Below, piece after piece: positions 34,541-43,086 of a stretch of DNA of 64,000 nt. A program made the position numbers and the translations under genes. The notes under the pieces were generated by a model. The model saw nothing but the letters and a program-made list of their open reading frames with translations. It ran no database searches and had not been told where the DNA came from. This DNA comes from Acetobacter nitrogenifigens DSM 23921 = NBRC 105050 (GTDB lineage: Bacteria > Pseudomonadota > Alphaproteobacteria > Acetobacterales > Acetobacteraceae): contig NZ_AUBI01000003.1 of NCBI RefSeq assembly GCF_000429165.1, forward strand, positions 1 through 64,000. The letters are read 5' to 3'. Position 1 is the first letter of the stretch; the number at the start of each line of letters is the position of its first letter.

Positions 34541-36112
34541 TTAAGCAGGCAGCGCCTCAGGCTCACTCCGAGCCCGCTTCACCAGCAGCTTGTTCAGCCC
34601 GTGGACATAGGCGCGGACGGCGGAGACCACCGTGTCGGCGTCAGCGCCCTGTCCATCGACCATTTTGCCGTCTTCTTCCAGACGCACCGTCGTACGGGCC
34701 TGCGCGTCAGTGCCTTCGGTGACGGCGCCGACGGAATACAGGGCCAGACGCGCCTCATGAGGGAACGCGCTGCGGATGGCGTTGAAGGCGGCGTCGACGG
34801 GGCCGTTGCCGGTGGCGGTGGCTTCCACCAGTTCACCGTCGATTTCCAGCTCCAGCGTAGCTTCGGCCGGGCGGCGTGAGCCTGCGGAAACGTCCAGCGC
34901 CAGGAAGCGGATACGGGCGTGGTCGCGAACCTCGTCATCGACCAGAGCGACGATATCGTCGTCGTAGACGACCTTCTTGCGGTCGGCCAGATCCTTGAAC
35001 CGCTCGAACGCGTCGTTCAGCTGGTTATCGCCGATTGTGTAGCCCAGCGCCGTCAGCTTGTCGCGGAACGCGGCGCGGCCTGAATGCTTGCCCAGCACCA
35101 GCGAGGACTTGGACCAGCCGACGCTCTCCGGCGTCATGATCTCATACGTCGCGGCGTTCTTCAGCACGCCGTCCTGATGGATGCCGCTCTCATGCGCGAA
35201 GGCGTTGCGGCCGACGATGGCCTTGTTCGGCTGCACGTCGAAACCGGTGATGGTCGAGAGCATGCGCGAGACCTTCAGCAATTTCTCGCTCTGCACGCCG
35301 TTGGTGTAGGGTATCTGGTCCTGACGCGTACGCAGCGCCATGACGATTTCTTCCAGCGCAGCGTTGCCCGCGCGCTCGCCAATGCCGTTGATCGTGCATT
35401 CGATCTGCCGTGCGCCGCCGCGCAGGGAGGCCAGCGTGTTGGCGACGGCCAGACCCAGATCGTTGTGGTTATGCGCTGAGAAAATGACCGTGTCGGCGCC
35501 GGGCACGCGCTCTTTCAGCATGGAGAAGATGCGCTCCATGTCCTCGGGCGTGGCGTAGCCGACGGTGTCGGGGATGTTGATGGTCGTGGCGCCCGCCTTG
35601 ATCGCGGCTTCGACGCAGCGGCACAGGAAGTCCGGCTCGGTGCGCGATCCGTCTTCGGCGGACCATTCGACGTCGGCGGTGAAGTTGCGGGCGGCGACGT
35701 TGCCTGCGGTGATGATCTCCAGAACTGTCTCCGGCTCCATCCGCAGCTTGTATTTCATGTGCAGCGGGGAGGTGGAGATGAAGTTGTGGATGCGTCCGCG
35801 CTCGGCGCCGGCGATGGCCTGCCCTGCGGCGGTGATGTCGTTCTTGCCGCCGGAACGGGCCAGCGCGCAGACGACCGACCCGCGCACGACGCGGGCGATT
35901 TCACTGACGGATTCGAAGTCGCCTTTGGAGGCTACGGGGAAACCCGCCTCGATGACGTCCGCGCCAAGATCGGCCAGCGCCTGCGCCATGCGCAGCTTCT
36001 CGTCCAGATTCATCGAGAAGCCGGGGGATTGCTCTCCGTCACGCAGGGTGGTGTCGAAGATGATGACCCGGTTGTCGTCGATGCGGCCGAAGGAAGGATG
36101 ATCGATAGCCAT
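34541..36112 (-). CDS. leuA: 2-isopropylmalate synthase
   Basis: LeuA condenses acetyl-CoA with 2-ketoisovalerate, the first step of leucine synthesis. The 523-residue enzyme has the N-terminal DRE-TIM barrel ([47 protein letters not shown]) with metal-binding His in [36 protein letters not shown] and [12 protein letters not shown] follow. The C-terminal regulatory domain (about 390-510) carries the leucine allosteric site. ATG 36112 starts directly before the barrel. A leucine-rich leader peptide candidate lies 133 bases upstream, suggesting attenuation control. Confidence 0.97.
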   Translation of the reverse strand: MAIDHPSFGRIDDNRVIIFDTTLRDGEQSPGFSMNLDEKLRMAQALADLGADVIEAGFPVASKGDFESVSEIARVVRGSVVCALARSGGKNDITAAGQAIAGAERGRIHNFISTSPLHMKYKLRMEPETVLEIITAGNVAARNFTADVEWSAEDGSRTEPDFLCRCVEAAIKAGATTINIPDTVGYATPEDMERIFSMLKERVPGADTVIFSAHNHNDLGLAVANTLASLRGGARQIECTINGIGERAGNAALEEIVMALRTRQDQIPYTNGVQSEKLLKVSRMLSTITGFDVQPNKAIVGRNAFAHESGIHQDGVLKNAATYEIMTPESVGWSKSSLVLGKHSGRAAFRDKLTALGYTIGDNQLNDAFERFKDLADRKKVVYDDDIVALVDDEVRDHARIRFLALDVSAGSRRPAEATLELEIDGELVEATATGNGPVDAAFNAIRSAFPHEARLALYSVGAVTEGTDAQARTTVRLEEDGKMVDGQGADADTVVSAVRAYVHGLNKLLVKRARSEPEALPA

Positions 36113-36244
36113 GGTAACCTCGGTATGGTCTGCGCCGTCATAACGGCTTGCGCGTTGTCCCGGTTCCGGCGTCGAAATGACGAACGGAACGCTGATGCTG
36201 TCTTCGAACCCCTGGGCGCGCCGACGTCCTGTCGGCCCGATCGC

Positions 36245-36307
36245 TCAGGGGCGGATAAGTCGAAGGAGAAGCTGGGGAAGCTGACCGAGGGTGTGGACGC
36301 GCGTCAT
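36245..36307 (-). CDS. leuL: Candidate leuA leader peptide
   Basis: A 20-residue frame (or longer from upstream in-frame ATGs at 36328 and beyond) ends LGQLPQLLLRLIRP, with six leucines in the last fourteen residues (CTC and CTT codons). The stop lies 133 bases before leuA. Leucine-rich leaders of this size govern transcription attenuation of leu operons by ribosome stalling. After the stop a CCGAC/GTCGG hairpin forms within GGGCCGACAGGACGTCGG, but no T-tract follows, so the terminator half is not proven. No strong ribosome site is visible. Apart from this frame, 36113-36436 shows no gene. Confidence 0.45.
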   Translation of the reverse strand: MTRVHTLGQLPQLLLRLIRP

Positions 36308-36436
36308 CGGCGCGCTGTGGCGCGGCATCGAATCAGAAAGGACGCGGGTCGGAACCATGCGGGGTAGGATACAGGACCGCATCGCGGACGCAAGGAAAAT
36401 TCTCGCGCGGGGCGGGCCTGAAAACCGGGAAACAGT

Positions 36437-36470
36437 CTCCGCCGCGCAGCCGGTCTGGCGCGCGGCGGAG
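36437..36470 (-). terminator. Hairpin terminator after trxA
   Basis: CTCCGCCGCGC pairs exactly with GCGCGGCGGAG (11 bp) around a 12-base loop, and on the minus strand ACTGTTTCCC follows. It lies 11 bases beyond the trxA stop, separating trxA from the leuA leader region. Confidence 0.65.
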
Positions 36471-36481
36471 GATGGGGCGCT

Positions 36482-36808
36482 TCAGAGCGCGCCCTGAACC
36501 CAGGCCTTGAGCTGGCTCTTGGGCAGTGCGCCGACCTTGGTTTCGACCGGCTTGCCGTCCTTGAACAGGATCAGCGTCGGGATGCCGCGCACGCCAAAAT
36601 TGTTCGGGGTGACGGGGTTGTCGTCGATGTTGACCTTGGCGACGGTCAGCTTGCCCTTCAGTTCAGCGCCGATTTCATCGAGCGCCGGGGCGATCATCTT
36701 GCAGGGGCCGCACCACTCCGCCCAGAAGTCGACAAGGACCGGACCCTCGGCCTTGAGGACGTCGGTTTCGAAGGTGCTGTCGCTGACTGCGACGGTGTTC
36801 TCGCTCAT
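36482..36808 (-). CDS. trxA: Thioredoxin
   Basis: The 108-residue cytoplasmic dithiol reductant has [23 protein letters not shown] with the redox pair Cys33 and Cys36. [31 protein letters not shown] includes the conserved cis-proline of GIPTL. Length is standard for TrxA. ATG 36808 was chosen over an upstream extension with no thioredoxin similarity. It stands alone, with its own terminator, between leuA and the divergent catalase operon. Confidence 0.97.
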   Translation of the reverse strand: MSENTVAVSDSTFETDVLKAEGPVLVDFWAEWCGPCKMIAPALDEIGAELKGKLTVAKVNIDDNPVTPNNFGVRGIPTLILFKDGKPVETKVGALPKSQLKAWVQGAL

Positions 36809-37055
36809 GTTGGCGCTCCAGTTGTGTCCCCGAACACTTGGGGTGAGACGCGGCGGGGTCAAGTCCCCCTCTGCTGCGCGCTCTTTCCTGCGGCGAACGC
36901 CCGCCGGAAAGTAAAAAAATGTATCGCAGGAAAAATACGATGCGCGCTAGAAATGGTGCGCATCGTCACGACAGCGCGACGCCGTTTCGAGCGCCCTGCT
37001 TTGGGATCTGACCGTCAGATCCGGGGTGTCGGACCGCCAGGGAGCATCGCCCCGA

Positions 37056-38141
37056 ATGTTGGCACTGATACGTAAAAGTCTGACTGAAAAGGGGGGCGCG
37101 TTGCGATTGGCGGTGGTGGTCGCGGCCCCTGCGGCGGTCGCGGCGGCGTTCGTCGCGACCGCCGGGTGGCTGTCTCCCGACCGCCTCACCCCGGTGACGT
37201 TCATGCGTGATTTTCACGCCGTAGATGGATCTCATCCGGGCTTCAGGCGCAATCATGCGAAAGGCGTATGTGTGTCCGGCTGGTTTGACGGGTCTGGCGC
37301 GGCGACGCCCCTGTCGCGCGCGGCGCTGTTCGGAAAAGAGCGTTCGCAGGTCGTCGGGCGTTTCGCGCTTGCTGGCGGCGCGCCGAATCAGCCCGACGCG
37401 CCGGGCAAGGTGCGCAGCATGGCGTTGCGGCTCATGCCGACGAATGGCGCCGAATGGCGCATGGGCATCAACGATATCCCGGTCTTCCTTGTCAGAAACG
37501 CGGCGGATTTCAGTGATTTCACGCTGGCCACTGCGCCTGTTCCCGGAACGGGGCAGCCGGACCCCGCCCGGATAGGGGCTTTTCTGGACAAACATCCCGA
37601 AACCAAAAACGCGCTGGGCCTTCTCAAGGCGCGCGCGCTGACGTCCGGCTTCGCTAACGACACGTATAACAGCCTCGACGCCTTTCTCTTCGTAAACGCT
37701 GAGGGGGGTGCGACGCCCGTGCGGTGGACGATGGTCCCGGAGCAGACGGTTGAGCCGCCTGCGGCCGGAGAGGGCGGGCAGGATTACTTGTTCGACGATC
37801 TTCTGAAAGCGCTGGCGCAGGGGCAGCTTCGGTGGCGCCTGATGGTGACGGTCGGCGAACCGGGCGATCCAACGGCCGACCCGACCGCCGCCTGGCCAGA
37901 GCAGAGACGCAAGGTCGACGCAGGGACGTTGACGCTCACGAAGGCGGAGAGCGAGGACGGCGGCCCATGCACGGGCATAACCTTTGACCCGCTGATTTTA
38001 CCGGAGGGCGTCGCTCCGTCCGACGATCCGATTCCGGCCGCACGTTCGGCTGTTTATTCCCGCTCCTTCACCCTGCGCTCCGACGAAACCAAGCCGCCCA
38101 GCGAGATTACGCCCGCCGCCGTTCGCTCCGGAGGACAATAA
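37056..38141 (+). CDS. Catalase-family haem peroxidase, membrane-anchored (SrpA-like)
   Basis: The 361-residue protein has a hydrophobic N-terminal helix (about 17-40) followed by a short catalase core. FMRDFHAVDGSHPGFRRNHAKGVCVSGWF holds the distal His of NHAKG (about 67). SMALRLMPTNGAEWRMGINDIPVFLVRNAADFSDF and ARALTSGFANDTYNSLDAFLFVNAEG follow. It matches the short catalase-related peroxidases exported to the periplasm rather than full-length catalases, so peroxide reduction using an electron donor is likely. The stop overlaps the start of a cytochrome b561 gene, which could supply electrons. ATG 37056 follows GGGAG; GTG 37026 is an alternative. Confidence 0.87.
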   Translation: MLALIRKSLTEKGGALRLAVVVAAPAAVAAAFVATAGWLSPDRLTPVTFMRDFHAVDGSHPGFRRNHAKGVCVSGWFDGSGAATPLSRAALFGKERSQVVGRFALAGGAPNQPDAPGKVRSMALRLMPTNGAEWRMGINDIPVFLVRNAADFSDFTLATAPVPGTGQPDPARIGAFLDKHPETKNALGLLKARALTSGFANDTYNSLDAFLFVNAEGGATPVRWTMVPEQTVEPPAAGEGGQDYLFDDLLKALAQGQLRWRLMVTVGEPGDPTADPTAAWPEQRRKVDAGTLTLTKAESEDGGPCTGITFDPLILPEGVAPSDDPIPAARSAVYSRSFTLRSDETKPPSEITPAAVRSGGQ

Positions 38142-38686
38142 TGCGCAGTGTCGAGAGTTTTCCGATTTCCGCGCGCGTGCTGCACTGGCTCATGGCGACG
38201 ATGATTTTGGCGATGCTGTTCATCGGCGTTTTTATGGCGGCGACCGTCGGTCCGGTCTATCACACGCTTGTCGATCTGCATCGGCCCTTGGGCATAGCGA
38301 TCCTGCTGCTGGCGCTGGTTCGGCTTGCCAACCGGTTCCTGTTTCGTGCGCCGCCATTGCCTGACACGTTGCCGCCAGCTCTCAAGTTCGCTGCGCGAGC
38401 ATCCCATGTCGTGCTTTACGCCCTGATGATCGCGCAGCCCCTCGTGGGGTGGGGGATGCTTTCTGCGGGCGCCTATCCGGTGACGATGTGGGGCGGCGCG
38501 TCGTTGCCGCCGATCCTTCCGTATGACACGGCGTTATTTGCGACATTACGCCATCTCCATTCGTGGCTGGCGTTCTCACTGTTCGCTGTTGTGCTTGCTC
38601 ACCTCGGGGCCGCGCTGCTGCACGGCCTGGTGCTGCGCGACGACGTGTTCCCGAGCATGACGTTTCGCCGCGGCAACGGGGAATAA
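38141..38686 (+). CDS. Cytochrome b561 family protein
   Basis: The 181-residue protein has four transmembrane helices. The haem-ligand histidines lie in SARVLHWLMATMILAMLF, YHTLVDLHRPLGIAILLL, KFAARASHVVLYALMIAQPLVGWGM and HLHSWLAFSLFAVVLAHLGAALLHGL, the CybB/YodB pattern with two b haems. These proteins pass electrons from the quinone pool. TAATG coupling to the preceding catalase-like gene suggests a membrane electron-donor and peroxidase pair. The gene ends 2 bases before the convergent arsR stop. Confidence 0.92.
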   Translation: MRSVESFPISARVLHWLMATMILAMLFIGVFMAATVGPVYHTLVDLHRPLGIAILLLALVRLANRFLFRAPPLPDTLPPALKFAARASHVVLYALMIAQPLVGWGMLSAGAYPVTMWGGASLPPILPYDTALFATLRHLHSWLAFSLFAVVLAHLGAALLHGLVLRDDVFPSMTFRRGNGE

Positions 38687-38688
38687 TT

Positions 38689-39078
38689 TCAGAGCAAGGG
38701 GTGTACGCGGGCGAAACTGGCTCCGGAGTCACGTCGCGGTGGAGATACTGCGTCGAGGAAAGGAGAGGGCGTGTCGGCGGGAAGAGAGGCGTCGTTCGCG
38801 ACGCCAAGCAGCAGGCGCACCCGCCGCGTCTCGGCGTCGCTGGCCAAGGCATAGAAGATGGCGCGGGACGCCCGCCGCGCCACGATCACCCCTGCGCGCC
38901 GCAGGGTTGCGAGCTGCTGGCTGAGCGTTGGTTGCGTGACGCCGGTTTCGTTCTCGATGTCGCTGACGGCGCGTTCGCCGCGCAGTAGCGTGTCGAGGAT
39001 AAGCAGGCGTTGGGGTTGCGTATAAATTTTCAGAAATTCTGAAAGTTTTCGTGCGCTTTCGGGCGTCAGGGCGCTCAT
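38689..39078 (-). CDS. ArsR-family repressor, BigR/SqrR-like but without cysteine
   Basis: The 129-residue winged-helix regulator has QPQRLLILDTLLRGERAVSDIENETGVTQPTLSQQLATLRRAGVIVARRASRAIFYAL. It aligns well with Xylella BigR (RLMLVCTLVEGEFSVGELE, QPTLSQQLGVLRESGIVETRR), a persulfide sensor. The first sensor Cys of BigR falls on Asp29 here, the second region (LLGVANDASL) also has none, and the whole protein is cysteine-free. It lies in a persulfide-metabolism locus with a peroxiredoxin gene ending at its start (ATGA) and a dioxygenase and permease pair diverging. It probably represses these genes, but its signal must differ. ATG 39078 has GGAAG upstream. Confidence 0.85.
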   Translation of the reverse strand: MSALTPESARKLSEFLKIYTQPQRLLILDTLLRGERAVSDIENETGVTQPTLSQQLATLRRAGVIVARRASRAIFYALASDAETRRVRLLLGVANDASLPADTPSPFLDAVSPPRRDSGASFARVHPLL

Positions 39079-39725
39079 GATGCGGAGGCTTCCTGAAGAA
39101 ACCATCGCGGGCCGAGTCGCGCAAAGTCCCTCTGTATCTCTGGCGGCGGCGCAATCGGCGGTTCGCCGGGGCGCCAGCCTTCCGGCGTCAACACTGGCCT
39201 GGCTGTCACCAGTTGCAGGGCGGCCAGCAGGCGTTTGAGTTCGTCAACGGACCGGCCGACTGTTGGCGGATACCACTGGATGGCCCGGATCACGCCTTCA
39301 GGGTCGATGACATACACGGCGCGAATGGTCGCGCTGTTCTCGGACGCGTCGTCCAGCATGCCGTAAGCTCGCGACACGGCCATAGAGGGATCTTCAGCGA
39401 TGGGGAATGGAATTTTTACGCCGAACTCCGCTCTGATGGCCTCGATCCACGCCAGATGGGAAAAGACGCTGTCGATCGAAAGGCCGATCAAGGCGCAGTC
39501 CATGGCGGCGAATTCCGGGGCTGCGGCGGCGAGGGCGATGAACTCGCTGGTGCAGACGGGCGTGAAATCAGCCGGGTGGGCGAACAGGATGGCCCACTGG
39601 CCGCGCAGATCGCTGAGCGTCAGTTCCCCTAGTGTCGTGCGGGCGGAAAAGTCAGGCGCCTTGTCTCCAATCTTGGGGAAGGGGCGGAATGTCGGCGTCG
39701 CGCTCTGACTGGAAAAATCGTTCAT
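39075..39725 (-). CDS. Peroxiredoxin, Prx6/1-Cys type
   Basis: The 216-residue thiol peroxidase has FPKIGDKAPDFSARTTLGELTLSDLRGQWAILFAHPADFTPVCTSE with peroxidatic Cys58. MDCALIGLSIDSVFSHLAWIEAI has Cys77 at the second position typical of Prx6, followed by DPSMAVSRAYGMLD and AVYVIDPEGVIRAIQWYPPTVGRSVDELKRLL. It would reduce peroxides or hydropersulfide-derived species. Its stop and the arsR start overlap (ATGA), so enzyme and regulator are made together. ATG 39725 was chosen as the family N-terminus; the long upstream frame runs antisense through the dioxygenase gene and is spurious. Confidence 0.93.
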   Translation of the reverse strand: MNDFSSQSATPTFRPFPKIGDKAPDFSARTTLGELTLSDLRGQWAILFAHPADFTPVCTSEFIALAAAAPEFAAMDCALIGLSIDSVFSHLAWIEAIRAEFGVKIPFPIAEDPSMAVSRAYGMLDDASENSATIRAVYVIDPEGVIRAIQWYPPTVGRSVDELKRLLAALQLVTARPVLTPEGWRPGEPPIAPPPEIQRDFARLGPRWFLQEASAS

Positions 39726-39821
39726 GGTGTTCTTTATGAAATTCAGGATGCCTTGACGCAATATAGTTTCATGATTAAATAAATTAAACAATTCTTTTTT
39801 CCGTCGATGGAAGGCGTCTCG
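39726..39821. promoter_or_regulatory. Divergent promoter/operator of the persulfide locus
   Basis: This is a 96-base AT-rich gap between the peroxiredoxin and dioxygenase starts. It contains ATGAAA (39736-39741) paired with TTTCAT (39768-39773), and ATTAAATAAATTAAAC at 39775-39790 with partial dyad symmetry. BigR-type operators are AT-rich dyads between divergent genes, so this is the likely ArsR binding region. The exact site is not resolved. Confidence 0.5.
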
Positions 39822-40748
39822 ATGTCGGACAGGGTGCTCGCGGAAGCTTCTGAGCAGATTGCTGCGGTGCGACGGGGCGCGCGTCCTGCGCCCGTGGTGC
39901 GGACATTCTTTGACGAGAAAACCTTTACGGCCACGCATGTCGCGCATGACCCTGTCACCCGAGAAGCCGCCGTCATAGACAGTGTTCTGAATTATGATCA
40001 GGCGTCGGGACGCACGCATCATGATGAGGCTCAGCGTGTGGTCGATTACGTGAGGGCTGAGGGGCTGACGGTCACCTGGGTCCTTGAGACCCACGCGCAC
40101 GCGGATCATCTGTCGGCGGCGCCGTGGTTGCAGATGCAGTTGGGCGGCAAGCTGGGCATTGGGGCGGAGATCGTTCGGGTTCAGGATGTGTTCGGCAAGA
40201 TTTTTAATGCCGGAACTGAATTCGCCCGCGACGGGTCGCAGTTTGATCACCTGTTTCATGACGGTGACCGTTTTTCGCTTGGAGATATGGAGGTCACTGC
40301 CCTCCATGTGCCCGGCCACACGCCCGCTGACATGGCGTTCGTCATCGGCGACGCCGCCTTTATCGGCGATACGCTGTTCATGCCGGATTACGGTACGGCC
40401 CGCGCTGATTTCCCCGGCGGCGACGCTCGGCAATTGTTTCAGTCGATCCGACGTCTTTTATCCCTGCCCGGCGAAACGCGTCTCTTCCTCTGTCACGATT
40501 ACAAGGCGCCGGGCCGCGACTGCTACGCATGGGAAACCACGGTCGCAGCCGAGAGGGGTGGCAATATCCATGTGCATGACGGCATCGAAGAAGATGCATT
40601 TGTGCGGATGCGGTGCGACCGTGACGCCACGCTTTCCCTGCCGAACCTTATCGTGCCGTCGGTGCAGGTGAACATGCGCGGCGGGCGGATGCCGGAGCCG
40701 GAGAGTAACGGAACGCGTTATCTGAAGGTGCCGATCGACACTCTGTGA
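39822..40748 (+). CDS. Persulfide dioxygenase-like metallo-beta-lactamase protein (Blh/ETHE1 family)
   Basis: The 308-residue MBL-fold protein has metal ligands HAHADH at residues 91-96, then FHDGDRFSLGDMEVTALHVPGHTPADMAFVIGD and AAFIGDTLFMPDYGTARADFPGGDARQLFQSIRRL. CHDYKAPGRDCYAWETTVAAER contains the last histidine and the R.C.W pattern of ETHE1/Blh enzymes. These oxidise glutathione persulfide to sulfite using Fe(II) and O2. A TSUP permease follows, able to export sulfite. ATG 39822 has GGAAGG eight bases before it; ATG 39807 is possible but lacks a ribosome site. Confidence 0.92.
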   Translation: MSDRVLAEASEQIAAVRRGARPAPVVRTFFDEKTFTATHVAHDPVTREAAVIDSVLNYDQASGRTHHDEAQRVVDYVRAEGLTVTWVLETHAHADHLSAAPWLQMQLGGKLGIGAEIVRVQDVFGKIFNAGTEFARDGSQFDHLFHDGDRFSLGDMEVTALHVPGHTPADMAFVIGDAAFIGDTLFMPDYGTARADFPGGDARQLFQSIRRLLSLPGETRLFLCHDYKAPGRDCYAWETTVAAERGGNIHVHDGIEEDAFVRMRCDRDATLSLPNLIVPSVQVNMRGGRMPEPESNGTRYLKVPIDTL

Positions 40749-40847
40749 TGCGCGTGGAAGAATATTTGTTTATGTGTGGCGAGGATTTTGGGCTGTTCCC
40801 CCTTTCGTTCGGGGCTTCAGGCGTTTTCGTCGGCATGACGACCTGAC

Positions 40848-41621
40848 ATGGAACCCCTGATTCTGCACGCAGCGCTTGAAATCGCTTGTGGATCTCTGGT
40901 CGGATTCACGCTCGGTCTGATCGGTGGCGGCGGTTCGATCCTCGCTGTGCCATTGATGGTCTATGTCGTCGGCGTCGCCAATCCGCATGTCGCCATAGGG
41001 ACCAGCGCCTTCGCAGTCGCGGTCAACGCCCTCGCCGGTCTGGCGCATCACGCACGTTCCGGCGTGGTGCAGTGGCGCTGCGCCGGCCTGTTCGCCAGCT
41101 GCGGCGTGGCGGGCGCTTTGGCGGGAGCCACGATCGGTAAAGCCGTAGACGGTCAGCGCCTGTTGCTTTGCTTCGCGCTGCTGATGATTGTCGTTGGCGT
41201 GCTGATGTTACGCGGTCGCAAGCGCGCCGTCTGTCCCGGCGGCGGGTTTACGTGGGCGGCGGCGCCGAAGGTTATGGGGGCCGGACTTGGCGCCGGAGTC
41301 CTGTCGGGATTCTTCGGTATCGGTGGCGGATTTCTGATCGTGCCCGCCCTGATCGCCGCTACGGGGATGCCGATTTTAAGCGCGATCGGCACGTCGCTGG
41401 TCGCGGTCTCCGTTTTCGGCTTCAGTACGGCCGCGAGTTATCTTGCTTCCGGCCTGATCGACTGGCCGCTGGCCGGGTTGTTTATTCTGGGCGGCGTCGC
41501 GGGCAGCTTCGCCGGAACGCGGGCGGCCCGAAGCATGGCGGGAAAGACCGGCCTTCTGTCTACGCTTTTCGCGTGCGTCATCTTTGTTGTCGCTGCCTAT
41601 ATGATCTGGCGCAGCGTCTGA
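40848..41621 (+). CDS. TSUP-family sulfite/sulfonate exporter (TauE/SafE type)
   Basis: The 257-residue protein has about eight transmembrane helices and the family's duplicated half: GSLVGFTLGLIGGGGSILAVPLMVYVVG with GTSAFAVAVNALAGL, repeated as AGVLSGFFGIGGGFLIVPALIAATGMP with AIGTSLVAVSVFGFSTAASYL. Placed 99 bases after the persulfide dioxygenase, it most likely removes sulfite produced by that enzyme. It is probably co-regulated with it by the nearby ArsR protein. It converges with phzF. Confidence 0.92.
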   Translation: MEPLILHAALEIACGSLVGFTLGLIGGGGSILAVPLMVYVVGVANPHVAIGTSAFAVAVNALAGLAHHARSGVVQWRCAGLFASCGVAGALAGATIGKAVDGQRLLLCFALLMIVVGVLMLRGRKRAVCPGGGFTWAAAPKVMGAGLGAGVLSGFFGIGGGFLIVPALIAATGMPILSAIGTSLVAVSVFGFSTAASYLASGLIDWPLAGLFILGGVAGSFAGTRAARSMAGKTGLLSTLFACVIFVVAAYMIWRSV

Positions 41622-41661
41622 CGCACGCGATTGGCCCAACCGATAGGCCGCCGGCAGCGGA

Positions 41662-42513
41662 TCAGGGCGTAATTGTTCCCTCAATTCTCGTTACGACGTC
41701 GCCGCCGATCCAGATATCGTCCTTCTCCCGCTCGACGAAGACGCGTCCGATACGCCCGAGAGCTGCCCCCTGACTGGCGATATACTGTGATGGCGCGAAT
41801 CCTCCGTCGATAAGCCACTGCGCGATAGCCGCGTTCAGGCTGCCTGTGACGGGGTCTTCAAAACCTCTTCCATCTCCTTCACTGTATAGCGCGCGGATTT
41901 CGAATTGCGCCGCATCGCCGTCTTGAGCGGGGTCCCAGGCACCGACAAGTCCCAGTTTCAGTCCGTCGAATGCGTTCCAGTCTGGCCGTGCGGTCAGGAC
42001 GGCCTCGCGGGAGCGAAGGCGGAGGGCGAGCCATCCGGGGCCATTGTCCGCCCATTCCGCAGAGATCACGTCTTCGACGTTCAGCCGCACTGCCGCCGCC
42101 GCTCTGGCGATTGTCGCCTCGTCGGCGGGGCCGCTGCGCCGGCGGGGTGGGGCGGCGAACGAATAACGTCCATCTCGCTCGCGCACAGGCACTAGCCCCA
42201 CGCCGCATTCCTGCATGATGGCGTCGCTTTTGGGGTGTCCGCCAAGCGTCCGCCATACGTAAGCCGTGCCCAGCGTCGGGTGCCCGGCGAAGGGGAGTTC
42301 GCCGTGCGGCGTGAAAATGCGGACGCGATAATCCGCTTTTGGATCTTCGGGTTTGAGGATGAACGTCGTCTCGCTGAGGTTCGTCCAGTTGGCGATCTGC
42401 GCCATCTGGTCGGTGCTCAATGCATCGGCCCCGGCGACGACTGCGAGCGGATTGCCGCGAAACGCCTCAGCGGCGAACACGTCGACCTGAAGGAAGGGCA
42501 GTTCTGTCGTCAT
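41662..42513 (-). CDS. PhzF-family isomerase-like protein
   Basis: The 283-residue protein has the diaminopimelate-epimerase fold: LPFLQVDVFAAEAFRGNPLAVVAGADALS, QIANWTNLSETTFILKP with the conserved SET and Glu, VRIFTPHGELPFAGHPTLGTAYVW, and the second half EDPVTGSLNAAIAQWLI. PhzF proteins isomerise phenazine precursors; most homologues, probably including this one, have unknown substrates. The start lies 4 bases after the stop of an UrcA-like gene on the same strand. A MocR-type regulator diverges from the pair, a frequent arrangement for phzF paralogues. Confidence 0.9.
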   Translation of the reverse strand: MTTELPFLQVDVFAAEAFRGNPLAVVAGADALSTDQMAQIANWTNLSETTFILKPEDPKADYRVRIFTPHGELPFAGHPTLGTAYVWRTLGGHPKSDAIMQECGVGLVPVRERDGRYSFAAPPRRRSGPADEATIARAAAAVRLNVEDVISAEWADNGPGWLALRLRSREAVLTARPDWNAFDGLKLGLVGAWDPAQDGDAAQFEIRALYSEGDGRGFEDPVTGSLNAAIAQWLIDGGFAPSQYIASQGAALGRIGRVFVEREKDDIWIGGDVVTRIEGTITP

Positions 42514-42517
42514 GGCG

Positions 42518-42877
42518 TTATTGGTCCTGGTTCGTGGTGGTTGTGGCGTCAGTTGCATCGGCGAGGCGAGTCAGCAGTGGGTTGTGAAAGGATTGTATGG
42601 CGCGCCGGAAACTTTCGCGATGACAGGCGGAGTTCTCAGCGACGGACTTCAGTGGCGCCGACACGTTGCTGGCTCCGCCGCATGCAGTGATCGAAGCGGC
42701 GTCCAGGCGGTGCAGGAGCGCTTTGGCGCGTGCAGCGTCCGTGAGGTCTTCCGGGCGCCATGATACAGCGACGCGCTCAGTGACTGTGTCGTCGTCATGC
42801 GCTGCGGCTGGCGCGCGGATCGCGAGTAGTAGGGTCAGGCCGCCGATGATCGCCGTTAGCGTCCAGGCGGCGTTCAT
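42518..42877 (-). CDS. UrcA-like small periplasmic protein
   Basis: The 119-residue protein has a signal peptide (AAWTLTAIIGGLTLLLAIRAPAAAHDD). The mature domain VSWRPEDLTDAARAKALLHRLDAASITACGG...NSACHRESFRRAIQSFHNPLLTRLAD follows the UrcA pattern (V.Y.DL, R...A...CG, C....A..AV....L). Its two cysteines probably form a disulfide. UrcA proteins are abundant in alphaproteobacteria and lack a known role. ATG 42877 places the signal peptide correctly; the upstream in-frame extension is arginine-rich and would break it. It is the first gene of a two-gene unit with phzF. Confidence 0.8.
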   Translation of the reverse strand: MNAAWTLTAIIGGLTLLLAIRAPAAAHDDDTVTERVAVSWRPEDLTDAARAKALLHRLDAASITACGGASNVSAPLKSVAENSACHRESFRRAIQSFHNPLLTRLADATDATTTTNQDQ

Positions 42878-42973
42878 AACGTCGTGCGGAATTCTGATGT
42901 TACGCCGGTCGAGTTGACCTGTGGGGGGCAGGGCGGCTCTGCCCATGAAAGCGGAAAGCATGAAGGTTGTTCC

Positions 42974-43062
42974 GATTGTTATAGTACAATCAACACGAAT
43001 CGATTCGATTGCTATAAATTGCCAGCTTCACAAAAGAGATCAATTCTTATATTGAACCAATA
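42974..43062. promoter_or_regulatory. Repeated operator-like motifs between the UrcA-like gene and the MocR gene
   Basis: Three related AT-rich motifs occur here: GATTGTTATAGTACAAT (42974-42990), GATTGCTATAAATTG (43007-43021) and TATTGAACCAATA (43050-43062). The first contains ATTGT/ACAAT dyads, the second repeats GATTGYTATA in direct orientation 33 bases later, and the third is a clean inverted repeat. MocR regulators usually bind direct or inverted repeats of this sort ahead of a divergent target. Confidence 0.55.
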
Positions 43063-43086
43063 CAATTTACCCGCAGGAGACGTTGC

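Noticed and set aside
39726-40433. N-terminal extension of the peroxiredoxin frame to 40433
   Set aside because: This part is antisense to the dioxygenase gene; the peroxiredoxin family begins at 39725.
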